Of a stretch of 64,000 nt of DNA, positions 11,210 through 22,074 are shown one piece after another. The DNA comes from Anastatus disparis (Eukaryota > Arthropoda > Insecta > Hymenoptera > Eupelmidae), in NCBI GenBank assembly GCA_017163975.1, contig JAFFSR010000248.1:1568501-1632500 (forward strand), written 5' to 3'. Below the pieces are notes generated by a model. The model searched no databases. It was not told the origin of the DNA and worked only from the letters and a program-made list of their open reading frames with translations. The position numbers were made by a program, and so were the translations under genes. The first letter of the stretch is position 1; each line of letters starts with the position of its first letter.

Positions 11210-12925
11210 GTGAAAATATTTAAATGTACGAAAAAGAAACCACCATGGATGGATGGAGAGTTGTCACAGATGCAGCGCAGAAGGGATGCCACTTATAGGC
11301 GATACAAACGGAAAAACGACAATAAATATTTTTCAGAATTTTTAATTTTACGTAAGTCGTTGGACGAGCAGATTGAGCGTGCAAGAAGTGAATATTATCA
11401 TAACAGGCTGTTCGAGGCTCTTGCAAGTGGTAATGTCTGGAAGAAGTTGAGAGAGCTGGGACTCTTATCCGGACCTCAAGGGGATCTGAATGGATTTGCT
11501 CCAGATGAGCTTGATGCGCACTTTGCTGGGGTGTCGGTTTCGCCACATGATGATGGTGAGGAACGTAAGAAGTTTCTTTTTGAATGCAGCGAAAATGGTT
11601 TCGCTTTTAAATCAATTAATATTAACGATGTTATTCTTGCAGTTTCTCACTTCTCATCGCAGGCTCGTGGGGAGGACGGCATTCCGCAAAGTGTGATACT
11701 TAAAGCATTACTATTTATTGGTGAACATCTTGTGACTCTGATCAATTCTTCTTTTGCGCGGGGGGTTTTCCCTGGCCTTTGGAAACAGGCTTGTATTGTG
11801 CCATTAAAGAAGTGCTCTGCACCCAAATCGCCTAAAGACTTCAGGCCTATTGCTATTTTATGTTTTCTTCCAAAGGTACTTGAGAAGATCGCCCATGACC
11901 AATTGCAGGAGTACATTACTGCTAATAAAATACTTGACCCAATGCAGACTGCCTTCAAAAAGCACAACTCGACACAAACAGCTATTCTTAAATTAACTGA
12001 TGACATAAGATCGGGTCTAGACAAAAAACTCGTCACGTTACTTTTACTTTTTGACTTCAGTAGGGCATTCGACACGATCTCTCCCTTCAAGTTACTTACT
12101 AGGCTTAGATCGATGGGGCTTTCCAGGGCTGCTCTCTTGTGGATTAACTCCTATATATCAGGAAGGAAACAAATGGTTTTCACGCATTTAAACGAGAAAT
12201 CGAGTTGGCTGACAACCAACCTTGGAGTTCCACAGGGTTCAGTACTGGGGCCTCTGTTGTTTTGTCTTTACATTAATGACGTGCGTGACGCTCTTGACTC
12301 TAGTTGCGTCGAGCACCTACTCTATGCAGACGATCTGCAAATTTACACGCAGGTGCCTCGCGAGAATGTGGAAGAGGGTATTCTCACTCTACAGAGGGCG
12401 GCCAAAGCAGTGTCGGAGTGGGCTGCCGGTGTCTCTCTTACTTTGAATTCTAATAAAACCAAGGCAATCGTCTTTGGCAATAGTCGTTTTGTAAATTCTT
12501 TTTATGCTGATAGGTCACGTACGATTGATCTTGAGGGAGGCATTGGTATACCTTCCTCTGACTCCGTGACGAGTCTTGGTGTTGTGCTTGACCCTGAACT
12601 TTCATGGGTACCGCACGTTGATATGATTACAAAAAAGTTTAATAGAGTTTTGTATGCCCTGCGGTTTTTTCGTCGGTACACCACGGAGACTCTGCGTAAA
12701 CAGCTAGCAACCGCCCTGCTGTTTCCACATCTTGACTATTGTTCGGTAGTTCTGCTCGATGCTTCTCAGGAGTTGAGAAGACGAATACAGAGATTACAAA
12801 ATTCATATGTGAGATATGTAATGGGTTTCATGTCTCTCCTCATAAAACCGTGTTGGGTTGGCTGCGCACTGATTCGAGGAGACAGTATTTTTTGGCTGTG
12901 CTTATGTACAAAATTGTGCGCATGA
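11210..12925 (+). pseudogene. Retrotransposon reverse transcriptase
   Basis: Codes for the reverse transcriptase of the same element. It shows FRPIAI (finger motif), a TAFKKHNSTQTAI segment, FDFSRAFDTI (motif A with catalytic Asp), GVPQGSVLGPLLF (motif B) and LLYADDLQIY (the YADD catalytic pair), then a thumb region. The preceding linker of about 110 residues is basic and helical, as is usual. The frame shifts at about 12,820-12,850, so the last residues of this frame are out of register; the true C-terminus continues in the frame that ends at 13,155. Confidence 0.9.
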
Positions 12926-13158
12926 ATACTCCGGAGCATCTAGTGAGTCTCTTCACTAGACGTGTACCTAGGGCGGCTACTAGGGGAGAGACTAAGGATC
13001 TTGCGGTGCCCTTTATGCGCACTGAGACTAGAAGGAATTCCTTCCAAGTTCAAGGTGCGCATTTTTGGAACTCCCTGCCTGCTGAGATTAAACATCTTCC
13101 ATCTCTCAGCAGGTTCAAAGCAGCGGTGAGAGGGTACTTGCTCGACCTAGATTAATAT
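12820..13158 (+). pseudogene. Retrotransposon C-terminal domain, shifted frame
   Basis: Continues the reverse transcriptase after a frameshift. It carries the usual LINE tail pattern: RRQYFLAVLMYKI, then RTETRRNSF, FWNSLPAEI and LSRFKAAVRGYLL, before a TAA stop. What follows to 13,670 is an AT-rich 3' untranslated region ending in the (TATC)n tail. Confidence 0.8.
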
Positions 13159-13687
13159 TTTTTTACTATTTATTTATGTTAATTTATTTAATTTATTTTT
13201 GTAACGTTTTGTATATAGATTTAAGGTGTGAGTGTATTTACTGTACGAGTGTTGGCTGAATGGTTGGTGAGTGAGAATTTTTATTTGATTTTATTTTTGA
13301 CTGCGTTTCATGCTATAGCGTACGCTTGTTATTTTATTTTATTATGTAATAAATTTAATTTTTTAATTTTTTTTTTTTTTTTAATTTTAATACTGTGACT
13401 GATAGATATTGTAAGACTGATTTTTATTTTTATTTATATGATTATTTTTATTTATATTGCGTGTATTTTATGATTACTTTGTGATATCACTTTTATTTAT
13501 TCTTGTTTGTGACTTACTTAGTCAGTATTATTAGGTTTAGTGACTGACTGTGATATTAATTGTGCAATATTTACATTTATACTTTTTTATAGCATTTTGT
13601 GCAATATTTATTGTTTTTGTATTTACAAATTGTATTACACGTTTTTGTACTCTTATACAAAATAAAATAATATCTATCTATCTATCT

Positions 13688-14230
13688 ACCTTTTAGCTTC
13701 AGTAGCTTAGACAATAGCATTTATCTATAAAAGTTTATTAGTGAATAAACAGGTAATAATTTTTTTAATTCAATGAAAATGTTAGTTACGATTTAATTAA
13801 ATGTCCTGATATAAGTTAATATGTTACTTAACTAATCGTCTCTATATATGATTTGAGGAATAAGGAGGATGAGCTAAGGAAGAGCTGAAATAACCTAAAA
13901 CAACGTGAAATAACGTAAAATAATGTTAAAAAAAAAGGGTAAAATTTGAGGATTTCTGATGGATTACCTGAGGAGGAGTTAAAATTACATAAAACAACGG
14001 AAAAAAGTTGAGAATTTTTTAAGGAGGAGTGAGGGAGGAGAAAATGAAGAGGTGAGGAGGAGAAAATGAAGAGGAAATGAAGAGAAGAGGACGAGAAAAA
14101 GAAAAGGAAGAGACAAAAATAACGTAAAATAACGTAAAAAAACGGGAAAAAAATGAGGATCAAAATACGCTAAAGGAAAGAAAAAAAGAAAAGAAAAGGA
14201 GGAGCTTGGTCATAAAAATTTTCCTTACAA
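13688..14230. repeat. Resumed tandem repeat and purine-rich GAGGAG/CGTAAAATAA tract
   Basis: At 13,688-13,760 the tandem unit interrupted by the LINE resumes. From about 13,840 to 14,215 the plus strand is a degenerate mixture of GAGGAG, GAAGAG and TAACGTAAAA words. The Phe/Ser-rich frame on the minus strand is its by-product. Confidence 0.6.
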
Positions 14231-15770
14231 CTATAATATATATATCTGTATAATTAAAATCATTTTATGATACTTTGTATTAGCCTATGTTGCAGGAAAA
14301 TCATAATAGACCACTTTCATAGCTTGTTAGCTGTCAAAACCTAGGCCTCGATTTTTTTCAATACAATCTTTTACATGGAAATTGTACTTTTGGTGTTACT
14401 TTGGTACTACAAGTACATGCAGTATTCTTATAAAATATTAATGCATAGTATTTTTAATCACAATTACTTAAAGTAACGTCTTTAAATAATTTAAAAAAGT
14501 ATCATTTGTTATAGTCTTTATCACTTTACTGTTTTATAAAAAATCTTTATTTTAACGTTATGCTAACATTGTTACATAACTTTAGATTTTCCTAAATATA
14601 TTTATAATAATATTTGCTTAAAATATGTAAATAATTCATAATTCTATTAGAGAACGGCATTCTAGAAATTAAGCTCATAAATTATTAATAAAAACTTTTT
14701 TGTATAAAAAACATGCAAAAAATAAAATTTGAATAAATAAGAAAGTGCTTATTCTTCGATTTTGGTTTTTGTTGGAAATTGATCTCAAATGTGCCTACAA
14801 TTATATCCAGAAGGAAAATCTAAGGTACAAAAACTTTATGGTCAAATTCACTCGAGGACCACCGTGTGTTACAAATTTTCCTCCCCACGTATCCTAGCAA
14901 AAGATTCTATTCCTTTTCATAACACGCAGACCTTCTTGCGCTTCAATAGCATAGTAACAGAGATAAAAGATGTATGTATGGCTTATAGTTCGCTTTATGT
15001 AAAAAAGCGAACAGACAGTTCAGATTTTCTAAGAATAAGAATAGTGCATCGTTGTGTTTTACCGATCAGGTCATTAATGATAAGTTATAAACTTTCATGT
15101 TGAGAGAGAAACATCGATTTCAGCTAGCGAGGAAGTTGAAATTGAATCAGTTGAGAATAAACCTTTAATATAGGATAATTTACTATAATTAAAATTAGAA
15201 TTTTCTATATATATTAAAGGGTCAGGAAATTTTTTTTTACCGAATAATAAATAGAATTGCAAATTTGTTAAAAATTTTTTTACACATAGTGGAAAATTTT
15301 TGTTTTATTATTCTCTCTTATCAACGATTGCCAGCTCAAAGCACGACAATCGACAGGCGTTGTGTGTGTTGTGAAAAAAATTAAGAATTTTCTCGAAGAC
15401 TTCGAATTAGAATTGATTTTTACACTACACTTTCAATACATATGTATAATAAATAAATTGTCCTTACACAGTTAGGTATGCATTTTTAACAAAAGTTTAA
15501 GAACGCACAGATTTTTGGATTTGGTTATCTATGTTAATACTTTGTATTTAAAATTAACTAATATTGCAATATTTTATTTGATAATTTGTTTCAATCTAGT
15601 ATTTTTGATTTGATAAATTGATCATAACTATTAGAACTTCTATTATAAATCCAAAAACCAAAACATTTTATTTTTAATTCACATATATACATATTGAATA
15701 AATTTTAGTTTGCTACGTATGTATATGGTTCTATTATAACCATATACAAACGATCAGAAATATCATTTTC
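14231..15770. other. AT-rich stretch with one unidentified frame
   Basis: Mostly AT-rich and featureless. One plus-strand frame of 104 codons (14789-15103, MCLQLYPEGKSKVQ start) is less biased than its surroundings and has a mixed, protein-like composition, but I recognise no motif and see no promoter, so it may be chance or an exon fragment. Confidence 0.35.
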
Positions 15771-15777
15771 TTTATAA

Positions 15778-17656
15778 AATGAGCGTGCAAACACACACAG
15801 AACGAGCGTTAGTGAAACAGCGAGCATTAGCATACATAGAAAATATCTCAAGAAAGGAGATAGGAATATTTTTACGAGATGGCAACACAAGTCACTGAAC
15901 AGGTAACAGCAGCTATGCAAACAACAGCAATGCAAACGATGGATGAAACACCATTCTTGATGCCAAGAGAAATGATGAATTACCTTTATGGTATGCAAAC
16001 GCAAATGAAAGCACTGGCAGAATCAGTAGCAGTTATAACACAAAGAATAGAGGGCACATTAAACCCCAGATCCTTAAGCACACAACTGTTCGATCAGCCC
16101 ACAGGTGTGGAAACACCTAACAGTAAAACCGCCAAACAAATAAAAGTAATAAAAAGCACGTAAAATTCCGTGATATATTTAGCATACATACGGCAATACT
16201 AGTAGCCCATTGAATAATCAAGCTAGTAACAATGCAAGTGCACACCTGTAAAACCTGAGAATTAACATCGATAATATATTGTTAACTCGTCTGCAGGAGC
16301 ACATAAAGTCGCGGGGGAGAGGATCCCTCGCACTGGAAATAGCGCGATCGATAGTATAGATTCGATCAAACACACCGATTGTCCAATAAATACAAATAAA
16401 ACAATGGGCGTTGGTTATATAGTTCACTACTAGAATGTTACTGTTTTCTAGCGAGCAAGGCCAAAGTATAGACCTCTTCCCAACTAGAGTTGAGGAGTGT
16501 CAAACACTCGTCAAACTGAGCAAGAGTGATTTATTACCCTCTCTTTCCGAACTGCTCACAGAGGTCGCTGCGACCTGGTATCGAAATAACAGGCATTCTT
16601 GGCAAACCTGAGCTCAACTTAAAGAAGCTGCATTGCGCTGGTATGTTTTTAGCAGACGCTTCTAATGGAGATTGTTAGCAGAAGCTAACGCACGTACACA
16701 AGGCAAAGATAAGCCTGCACAAAATTATATTATATGCTTGGAATCTATAATTTTGAAACAACTCCCATTATCTTATATTAATCAGCAGCTTGATTTATTG
16801 CATCGCAATCTCTTGCCAGAAATTTAACGTATAGCTAGAAGAGATGGAGTTACGGACATTGAATCTCTATTAGAAAATATTGCAGAAGCCGAGTTGGTGC
16901 TCGAAGCGGAGAGAGTCTATGGACCACCTTCTCCGCTAGAACAGTCATTGTTACCTGACGTAGCGTATAAGCCACCCAATAACGTCAAATATAATCAAGT
17001 TCAAATAGCAGTAGTTAAGGAAAGACAATATACTAATGATCAGGCTAACGTGGTCAAAATGATTGTTGCATTAACGACTAAATTGACTAAACTTACTTAG
17101 GCACTTGAAAAACAGCAAAGGTTTAGCGAGAAAAATATACAAGGACCTGCACCGCCTAAATTGCCTTGGAGGAAGTCTGCTAAACGTCAACGGTATTTTA
17201 AGAAGCAGCCTCAGAAACTCTCTCAAGATGACGGTAATTCAGAACAGCAGACTCAACAGCAAAAGAAAAATCTCATTAAATACAAATCAAACAAAATCAG
17301 GTCAAGAAAACCAATAAGGTTCGAAAAATCCAAAGCGTAACCTTGAATGTTATTGGTGTGAATTACCTCGATACACGATCTAATCCTGTCCACAATGTGC
17401 AGGGGGAAGGACCAGGAAACGAGTGGATCAGGTACCTATGTTTCCCAGTAAGGCTTATGAGACCTCAGGACCTGCTACTGGAAAGGTGTTAGATAAAAAT
17501 TTACGTGAAGACTCAGTAGAAATACTAATTGAGTCTCACTCTTTTCAAGTTGAGATGAGTGAACAAGCAGAGCTAAATCAGCTAGTCATCGATGATGAAG
17601 CTTGTAACGCGCACACTTACACACCACAGTACATCGACAAACATACATATAGATAA
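15778..17656 (+). pseudogene. Decayed retroelement gag-like gene
   Basis: Fragments in changing frames along 1.9 kb suggest a Ty3/gypsy-type gag. A first small frame starts at ATG 15778 (MSVQTHTERALVKQ) and another at 15,879 (MATQVTEQVT, Gln/Thr-rich). At about 16,555-16,660 VAATWYRNN, SWQT and ALRWYVFSRRF fit the capsid pattern A..WYR...W. At 16,700-16,830 come a KDKPAQNYI and LPEI segment. Near 17,345-17,400 CYWC and CPQC resemble a nucleocapsid zinc knuckle. Many stops make it non-functional. No protease, polymerase or paired LTRs were found nearby, so it is a fragment. Confidence 0.55.
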
Positions 17657-18280
17657 TTACAATAAGCGCCACTCTCTCTAATCAAAAACTGAAAGAAGAA
17701 AGAATCAAGAGGAGCGGCAAGAAAGATTTACAAATACAAGAAATTGACAAATGTAAATAGGTGTGAGTATGGATGGCAACAGCGGTGGGGACTCACTTTT
17801 CTAGTGAGTCGCGAACGTGCGGTCACTGGCCAAGCCAGTTTTACTTGGGAGCCTTGGCCAAGTGGACCTGCAGCTTGCGACTTCTCCAAGAGATGAGAGT
17901 CTAAACGTAAGTTGTTTGCGAGGCAGTTGAGTTACCAATAATTGTGTGGTCTTATTTATTACCAGCTGTTGATAGCTTAATGAATGCTATTCCATTTCAG
18001 AATATAGAGAGCATTTTTTATGATAAATCTGCTTTATTATTTATAGACCTTTTCCTTTAGTATTATTGGCATTTGGCCTTCATTATTGATTATTAATAAG
18101 TCAAAAGAGAGCATAAGAACCTTTGACAATGGCGATCCTGCTAGGATGCCACTAATTTAGGAAAAGGGAAAAGAAAACTGTTTTTTCTTCTAAGAGAAAA
18201 AAAAGAAAAAAGGAATAGTAGGAAGGCAGTGGAGTAACTCTTTTAAGTATCAAAAAAAAAAGAAAAGATTTCCGTTTACC
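17657..18280. other. Gap without recognised genes
   Basis: Contains a GC-richer stretch at about 17,760-17,920 (with GGCCAAG repeated twice) and otherwise AT-rich DNA. No gene, repeat or RNA could be named. It could be untranslated sequence of the surrounding retroelement remains. Confidence 0.4.
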
Positions 18281-18288
18281 GAGTGATG

Positions 18289-18737
18289 TCACGAATGGTA
18301 ATGCGACAAAGTGTCGCTGAGTTCATAAGGGAACCCGTGGCAAAGCATAAAACCATTGTGAAGAAATTGGAGTTCCAAATCAAAAAGATCAATCGAATGG
18401 GAAAAGAACTAGGGGCAGTTATTGAGAACGTGGACGTTTTCTGATACGAGAGTCATTTAGTAATGAAGGATCTGAAGACAAAGCTTTATGAGATAAAAGG
18501 AGAGGCAGATAAAATAGTAAATTCGAGGAAGCAAGTAACATTAAAAATACAACGCCTCGAAAGAGTAATAGATACTATAAATAAAAGAATGGATAAATAG
18601 GTCGGATTTATCATTAACTTCGCTGAAGCCATGGAAGTAAGAATAAATAAATTCAAAATTATATTGTCAAAGAGCAACCTCGAGCAGAAAAATTCATCGG
18701 CCAAAGAGGCAAAAAACACAAAAGACTCCCAACACTA
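18289..18737 (+). pseudogene. Coiled-coil reading-frame remnant
   Basis: A plus-strand frame rich in Lys, Glu, Ile and Leu runs through this stretch with two stops (about 18,440 and 18,598). It has segments such as MRQSVAEFIREPVAKHK, VKKLEFQIKKINRMG and LKIQRLERVIDTINKRM. Heptad spacing of hydrophobic residues suggests a coiled coil. I cannot name the family. A gag-like or structural coiled-coil protein of a retroelement is plausible because similar frames lie at 23.1 and 24.2 kb. Confidence 0.4.
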
Positions 18738-18767
18738 ACACGATTACTCAAACTTAATCACTATTAA

Positions 18768-18810
18768 TTACAACTACCTGGTGACTTATTTATAGCTAAA
18801 TAATTGTAAA
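18768..18810 (+). other. Recurring hairpin motif, copy 1
   Basis: TTACAACTACCTGG, then the conserved loop GTGACTTATTT, then a TAAATAATTGTAA arm. The outer arms are complementary (TTACAA with TTGTAA). First of five related hairpins up to 21.53 kb. Confidence 0.5.
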
Positions 18811-18922
18811 CGCGATTAGAATCTTTTTGTTTTGTTTATAGTAAAAAAAATTTAGAAAATCAAGTAAAAGTATAAAAGAAAAAAAAGTAATAAAAAAAGA
18901 AAGGAATTAGAATTCGAGTCAG

Positions 18923-18963
18923 TACAACTAACTAGTGACTAATTTACAACCAGATGGTTATAA
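18923..18963 (+). other. Recurring hairpin motif, copy 2
   Basis: ACAACTAACTAGTGACTAAT followed by TTACAACCAGATGGTTATA. It has the conserved GTGACTAATTT loop and the CCAGAT(G/A)GTTATA arm. Confidence 0.5.
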
Positions 18964-19065
18964 TCGTGATCTTAAAAATATTATTGCAAATGAATTAGGG
19001 AAACCAACATAAAAAAACAACACTTCACAATGAAAAATCATAAACAAAGAAGTCACAAAAAAAAT

Positions 19066-19110
19066 TGTATCACAGCTGGTGACTAATTTTGAACAGACGG
19101 TCATAAACGA
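19066..19110 (+). other. Recurring hairpin motif, copy 3
   Basis: CACAGCTGGTGACTAATTTT followed by GAACAGACGGTCATAAACG. Same loop, diverged arms. It ends just before the TTAA at which the MITE cluster begins. Confidence 0.45.
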
Positions 19111-19117
19111 GACTTAA

Positions 19118-19927
19118 GAGGCGGTCGGAACCAAATCGGACTTGCGGTATATATCAAGTCAGCATTTTTCGCTTTACGATAATATTTTGTATGTTTTTAT
19201 GGCTTAAACTATTTCAAATTATTCTTCATATACATGACTAGAGGAAATGACTATATTTTTACCATATGAATAAGTAAATAAATTATTATAAGCATTTATT
19301 ACAAATATCGAACTGACTTGACATATACCGCATGCAAAAAACTGTCGTGTCGATTGTTAGGTGGCATTTTTCGCTTTATAACAATATTTTGTATATTTTT
19401 GTGGCTTTAACTATTTTAAATTATTCTTTATATACATGTCTAGAGGAAATGACTATATTTTTACCATATTAAGAAGGGGCCGAACTATCTGTCTTTGTCT
19501 AATAGCGTTTTTCATCATTTATGTAAACACTATCCGGTATAACAAGAAAAAAATAGCAGCCCCCGGTAGATATTAGTATAATAAGTAAATTTTGTAATAA
19601 CAACCAAATTTTTTCACAGCGTAGTTTTTGAATAATAAGAGACCTACCAAAAAAAGATAGGTTATATTCTAGATTGCTAGTAGGTCTCTAATTAGTCAAA
19701 AACTATGCGGTAAAAAATTTGGTTATTATTACAAAATTTACTAATTATGCTAATATCTAGCGGGGCTGCTATTTTTTTCTTATTATACCGGATAGTGTTT
19801 ACATAATGATGAAAAACGCTATTAGACAAAGACAGATAGTTCGGCCCCTTCTTAATAAATGAATAAATTATTATAAGCATTTATTACAAGCACCGAACTA
19901 AGTCACCGATTTGGTTCCGACCGCCTC
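19118..19927 (-). mobile_element. TTAA MITE family A, copy 1 (split by a family B insertion)
   Basis: Ends read GAGGCGGTCGGAACCAAATC on the left and the complement on the right, each with TTAA directly outside (19114-19117 and 19928-19931). The body is the reverse complement of the copy at 21,646-22,074. Family B copy 1 is inserted at 19,473-19,851; without that insertion and its extra TTAA it is about 427 bp. No coding capacity. TTAA targets suggest a piggyBac-like transposase in trans. Confidence 0.85.
19473..19851 (+). mobile_element. TTAA MITE family B, copy 1
   Basis: A 379-bp nearly palindromic element with ends GAAGGGGCCGAACTATCTGT and its complement, flanked by TTAA on both sides (19469-19472 and 19852-19855). 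The middle is an asymmetric loop of about 50 bp bounded by GAGACCTAC and GTAGGTCTC. The 62-codon frame in its right half is incidental. Confidence 0.85.
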
Positions 19928-19931
19928 TTAA

Positions 19932-20310
19932 GAAGGGGCCGAACTATCTGTCTCTGTCTAATAGCGTTTTTCATTATTTATATAAACACTATCCTTTATA
20001 ACAAGAAAAAAATAGCAGCTTCCGCTAGATATTAGTATAATTACTAAATTTTGTAATAACAACCAAATTTTTTCACAGCGTAGTTTTTGAATAATTAGAG
20101 ACCTACCAAAAAAAGATAGGTTATATTCTAGATTGCTAGTAGGTCTCTAATTAGTCAAAAACTATGCGGTAAAAAATTTGGTTATTATTACAAAATTTAC
20201 TAATTATGCTAATATCTAGCGGGGCTGCTATTTTTTTCTTATTATACCGGATAGTGTTTACATAATGATGAAAAACGCTATTAGACAAAGACAGATAGTT
20301 CGGCCCCTTC
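19932..20310 (+). mobile_element. TTAA MITE family B, copy 2 (chimeric)
   Basis: Its left part carries the variants of copy 3 (for example TCTCTGTC and CCTTTATAAC), whereas the middle and right part match copy 1, including loop orientation. The switch falls between about 20,045 and 20,062. It is followed by a 72-bp end fragment of family A (20,315-20,386). Confidence 0.85.
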
Positions 20311-20390
20311 TTAATAAATGAATAAATTATTATAAGCATTTATTACAAGCACCGAACTAAGTCACCGATTTGGTTCCGACCGCCTCTTAA

Positions 20391-20770
20391 GAAGGGGCCG
20401 AACTATCTGTCTCTGTCTAATAGCGTTTTTCATTATTTATATAAACACTATCCTTTATAACAAGAAAAAAATAGCAGCTTCCGCTAGATATTAGTATAAT
20501 TACTAAATTTTGTAATAACAATCAAATTTTTTACCGCGTAGTTTTTGACTAATTAGAGACCTACTAGCAATCTAGAATATAACCTATCTTTTTTCGGTAG
20601 GTCTCTAATTAGTCAAATACTACGCGGTAAAAAATTTGATTGTTATTACAAAATTTACTAATTATACTAATATCTAGCGGGAACTGCTATTTTTTTCTTG
20701 TTATACCGGATAGTGTTTACATGAATGATAAAAAACGCCATTAGACAAAGACAGATAGTTCGGCCCCTTC
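20391..20770 (+). mobile_element. TTAA MITE family B, copy 3 (inverted loop)
   Basis: 380 bp with the same ends and flanking TTAA (20387-20390 and 20771-20774). The central loop is in the opposite orientation to copies 1 and 2: it starts GAGACCTACTAGCAATC where the others start GAGACCTACCAAAAAAAG. Confidence 0.85.
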
Positions 20771-20774
20771 TTAA

Positions 20775-21488
20775 ATCTTTTTTTTTCAATTAGTAAAGAA
20801 TAGAAGGATTTTTTTTCATTCGTCATTTAAAATATAGAGATAATTATTATTCTCAAAGAAAAATGACAAGAGAGTAATAATGATAATTAGTTTTAAAAAA
20901 AACTTAAATTGAAGGAGGTAATGAATAAGAAATTACTTCTTAACTAACGTACAATTAACTAGTGACTTATTTTCCAGCCAGATAGTTGTAGAATAAAAAA
21001 TAAGAAGAAAACAAAATGATAATACATTACGTTCCATGGACAGATGGGCTTTTTTTTACTAAACGAGAAGATTACAAGTCGAGCCTAAGGCGAGATTTGT
21101 AACGAGTTTCGTTAAAAAGCTTTTTTGTCCAAATAACGTGTTGTATTTTACGTTCTGAGAGCCGAAAACGAGAAAAGAAGTTGCGATTTTGAGGTTAGAA
21201 GAACTTGAAAAAATTTCCTTATAGAATAAAAAAAAGAGAAAAATCAAGAAAAAATACATATTTGATCTAGCCTTCCTTAATATATAAAAAAATAGAAAAA
21301 TCTACATTTTCTCAAAAGACTAAATTTTCTTCATTGAAGCTCCTCCAATCAAGTTGTGCACAAAGAAATTAAAAACAAAAAAAAGTAATAAGAATTCTCT
21401 TTAACTAAATTAATTATCTAAAGAGGAACATTATATAACTTTGCCATAAGAAAAGAAAGAAAGGAGGAATGAGTTTTTTTTTGAATAC
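20775..21488. other. AT-rich spacer, no gene
   Basis: AT-rich, lysine-codon-rich DNA with no supportable gene. The minus-strand 66-codon frame at 21,059-21,259 is Phe/Leu-rich and not credible. Confidence 0.45.
20950..20990 (+). other. Recurring hairpin motif, copy 4
   Basis: TACAATTAACTAGTGACTTA then TTTTCCAGCCAGATAGTTGTA. TACAATT can pair with AGTTGTA (one G-T pair), and the GTGACTTATTT loop is conserved. Confidence 0.5.
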
Positions 21489-21531
21489 CTATAACTGACT
21501 GGTGACGAATATATTAGCCAGATAGTTATAG
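21489..21531 (+). other. Recurring hairpin motif, copy 5 (best paired)
   Basis: CTATAACT at 21,489 pairs perfectly with AGTTATAG at the right end, and CTGG pairs with CCAG inside it. The loop is TGACGAATATATTAG. This copy shows the hairpin most clearly. Confidence 0.6.
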
Positions 21532-21645
21532 AGAATAATACAAATTTTTCTTTCTCGTTACAAAAAAAAATAAAAAAAATTTTCTTAATAAAAAGATATA
21601 AATTGCTTAATTTCCTCCACTGTGGGAGTCTCCTTTCGCCCTTAA

Positions 21646-22074
21646 GAGGCGGTCGGAACCAAATCGGTGACTTAGTTCGGTGCTTGTAATAAATGCTTAT
21701 AATAATTTATTCATTTATTAATATGGTAAAAATATAGTCATTTCCTCTAGTCATGTATATAAAGAATAATTTAAAATAGTTAAAGCCACAAAAATATACA
21801 AAATATTGTTATAAAGCGAAAAATGCCACCTAACAATCGACACGACAGTTTTTTGCATGCGGTATATGTCAAGTCAGTTTGATATTTGTAATAAATGCTT
21901 ATAATAATTTATTTACTTATTCATATGGTAAAAATATAGTCATTTCCTCTAGTCATGTATATGAAGAATGATTTGAAATAGTTTAAGCCATAAAAATATA
22001 CAAAATATTATCGTAAAGCGAAAAATGCTGACTTGATATATACCGCAAGTCACCGATTTGGTTCCGACCGCCTC
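21646..22074 (+). mobile_element. TTAA MITE family A, copy 2 (intact)
   Basis: 429 bp with perfect-looking ends GAGGCGGTCGGAACCAAATC and complement, flanked by TTAA (21642-21645 and 22075-22078). Internal duplicated segments (AATAAATGCTTATAATAATT twice) are visible. At 21,718-21,721 it holds an uninterrupted TTAA corresponding to the site filled by family B in copy 1. Confidence 0.85.

Larger units (their letters stand above)
10087..13687 (+). mobile_element. 5'-truncated non-LTR retrotransposon
   Basis: A 3.6-kb element coding for an apurinic-type endonuclease and a reverse transcriptase. It ends in a (TATC)n tail at about 13,671-13,688, as CR1/Kiri/Rex-like and some related LINEs do. Aligning the flanks with the tandem unit at 9.6 kb places the left edge at about 10,087 and suggests a 4-bp CCTT target duplication. 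The element starts inside coding sequence, so it is 5'-truncated, as target-primed reverse transcription often leaves it. Two frameshifts and an upstream stop make this copy inactive. Clade assignment is my inference; a jockey-group assignment is the alternative. Confidence 0.85.

Noticed and set aside
11220..13022. Minus-strand frames of 60-147 codons within the LINE
   Set aside because: Shadows of the reverse transcriptase on the other strand.
19692..20339. Two identical 62-codon minus-strand frames
   Set aside because: Identical only because of the 459-bp duplication; they lie in a non-coding palindromic MITE.
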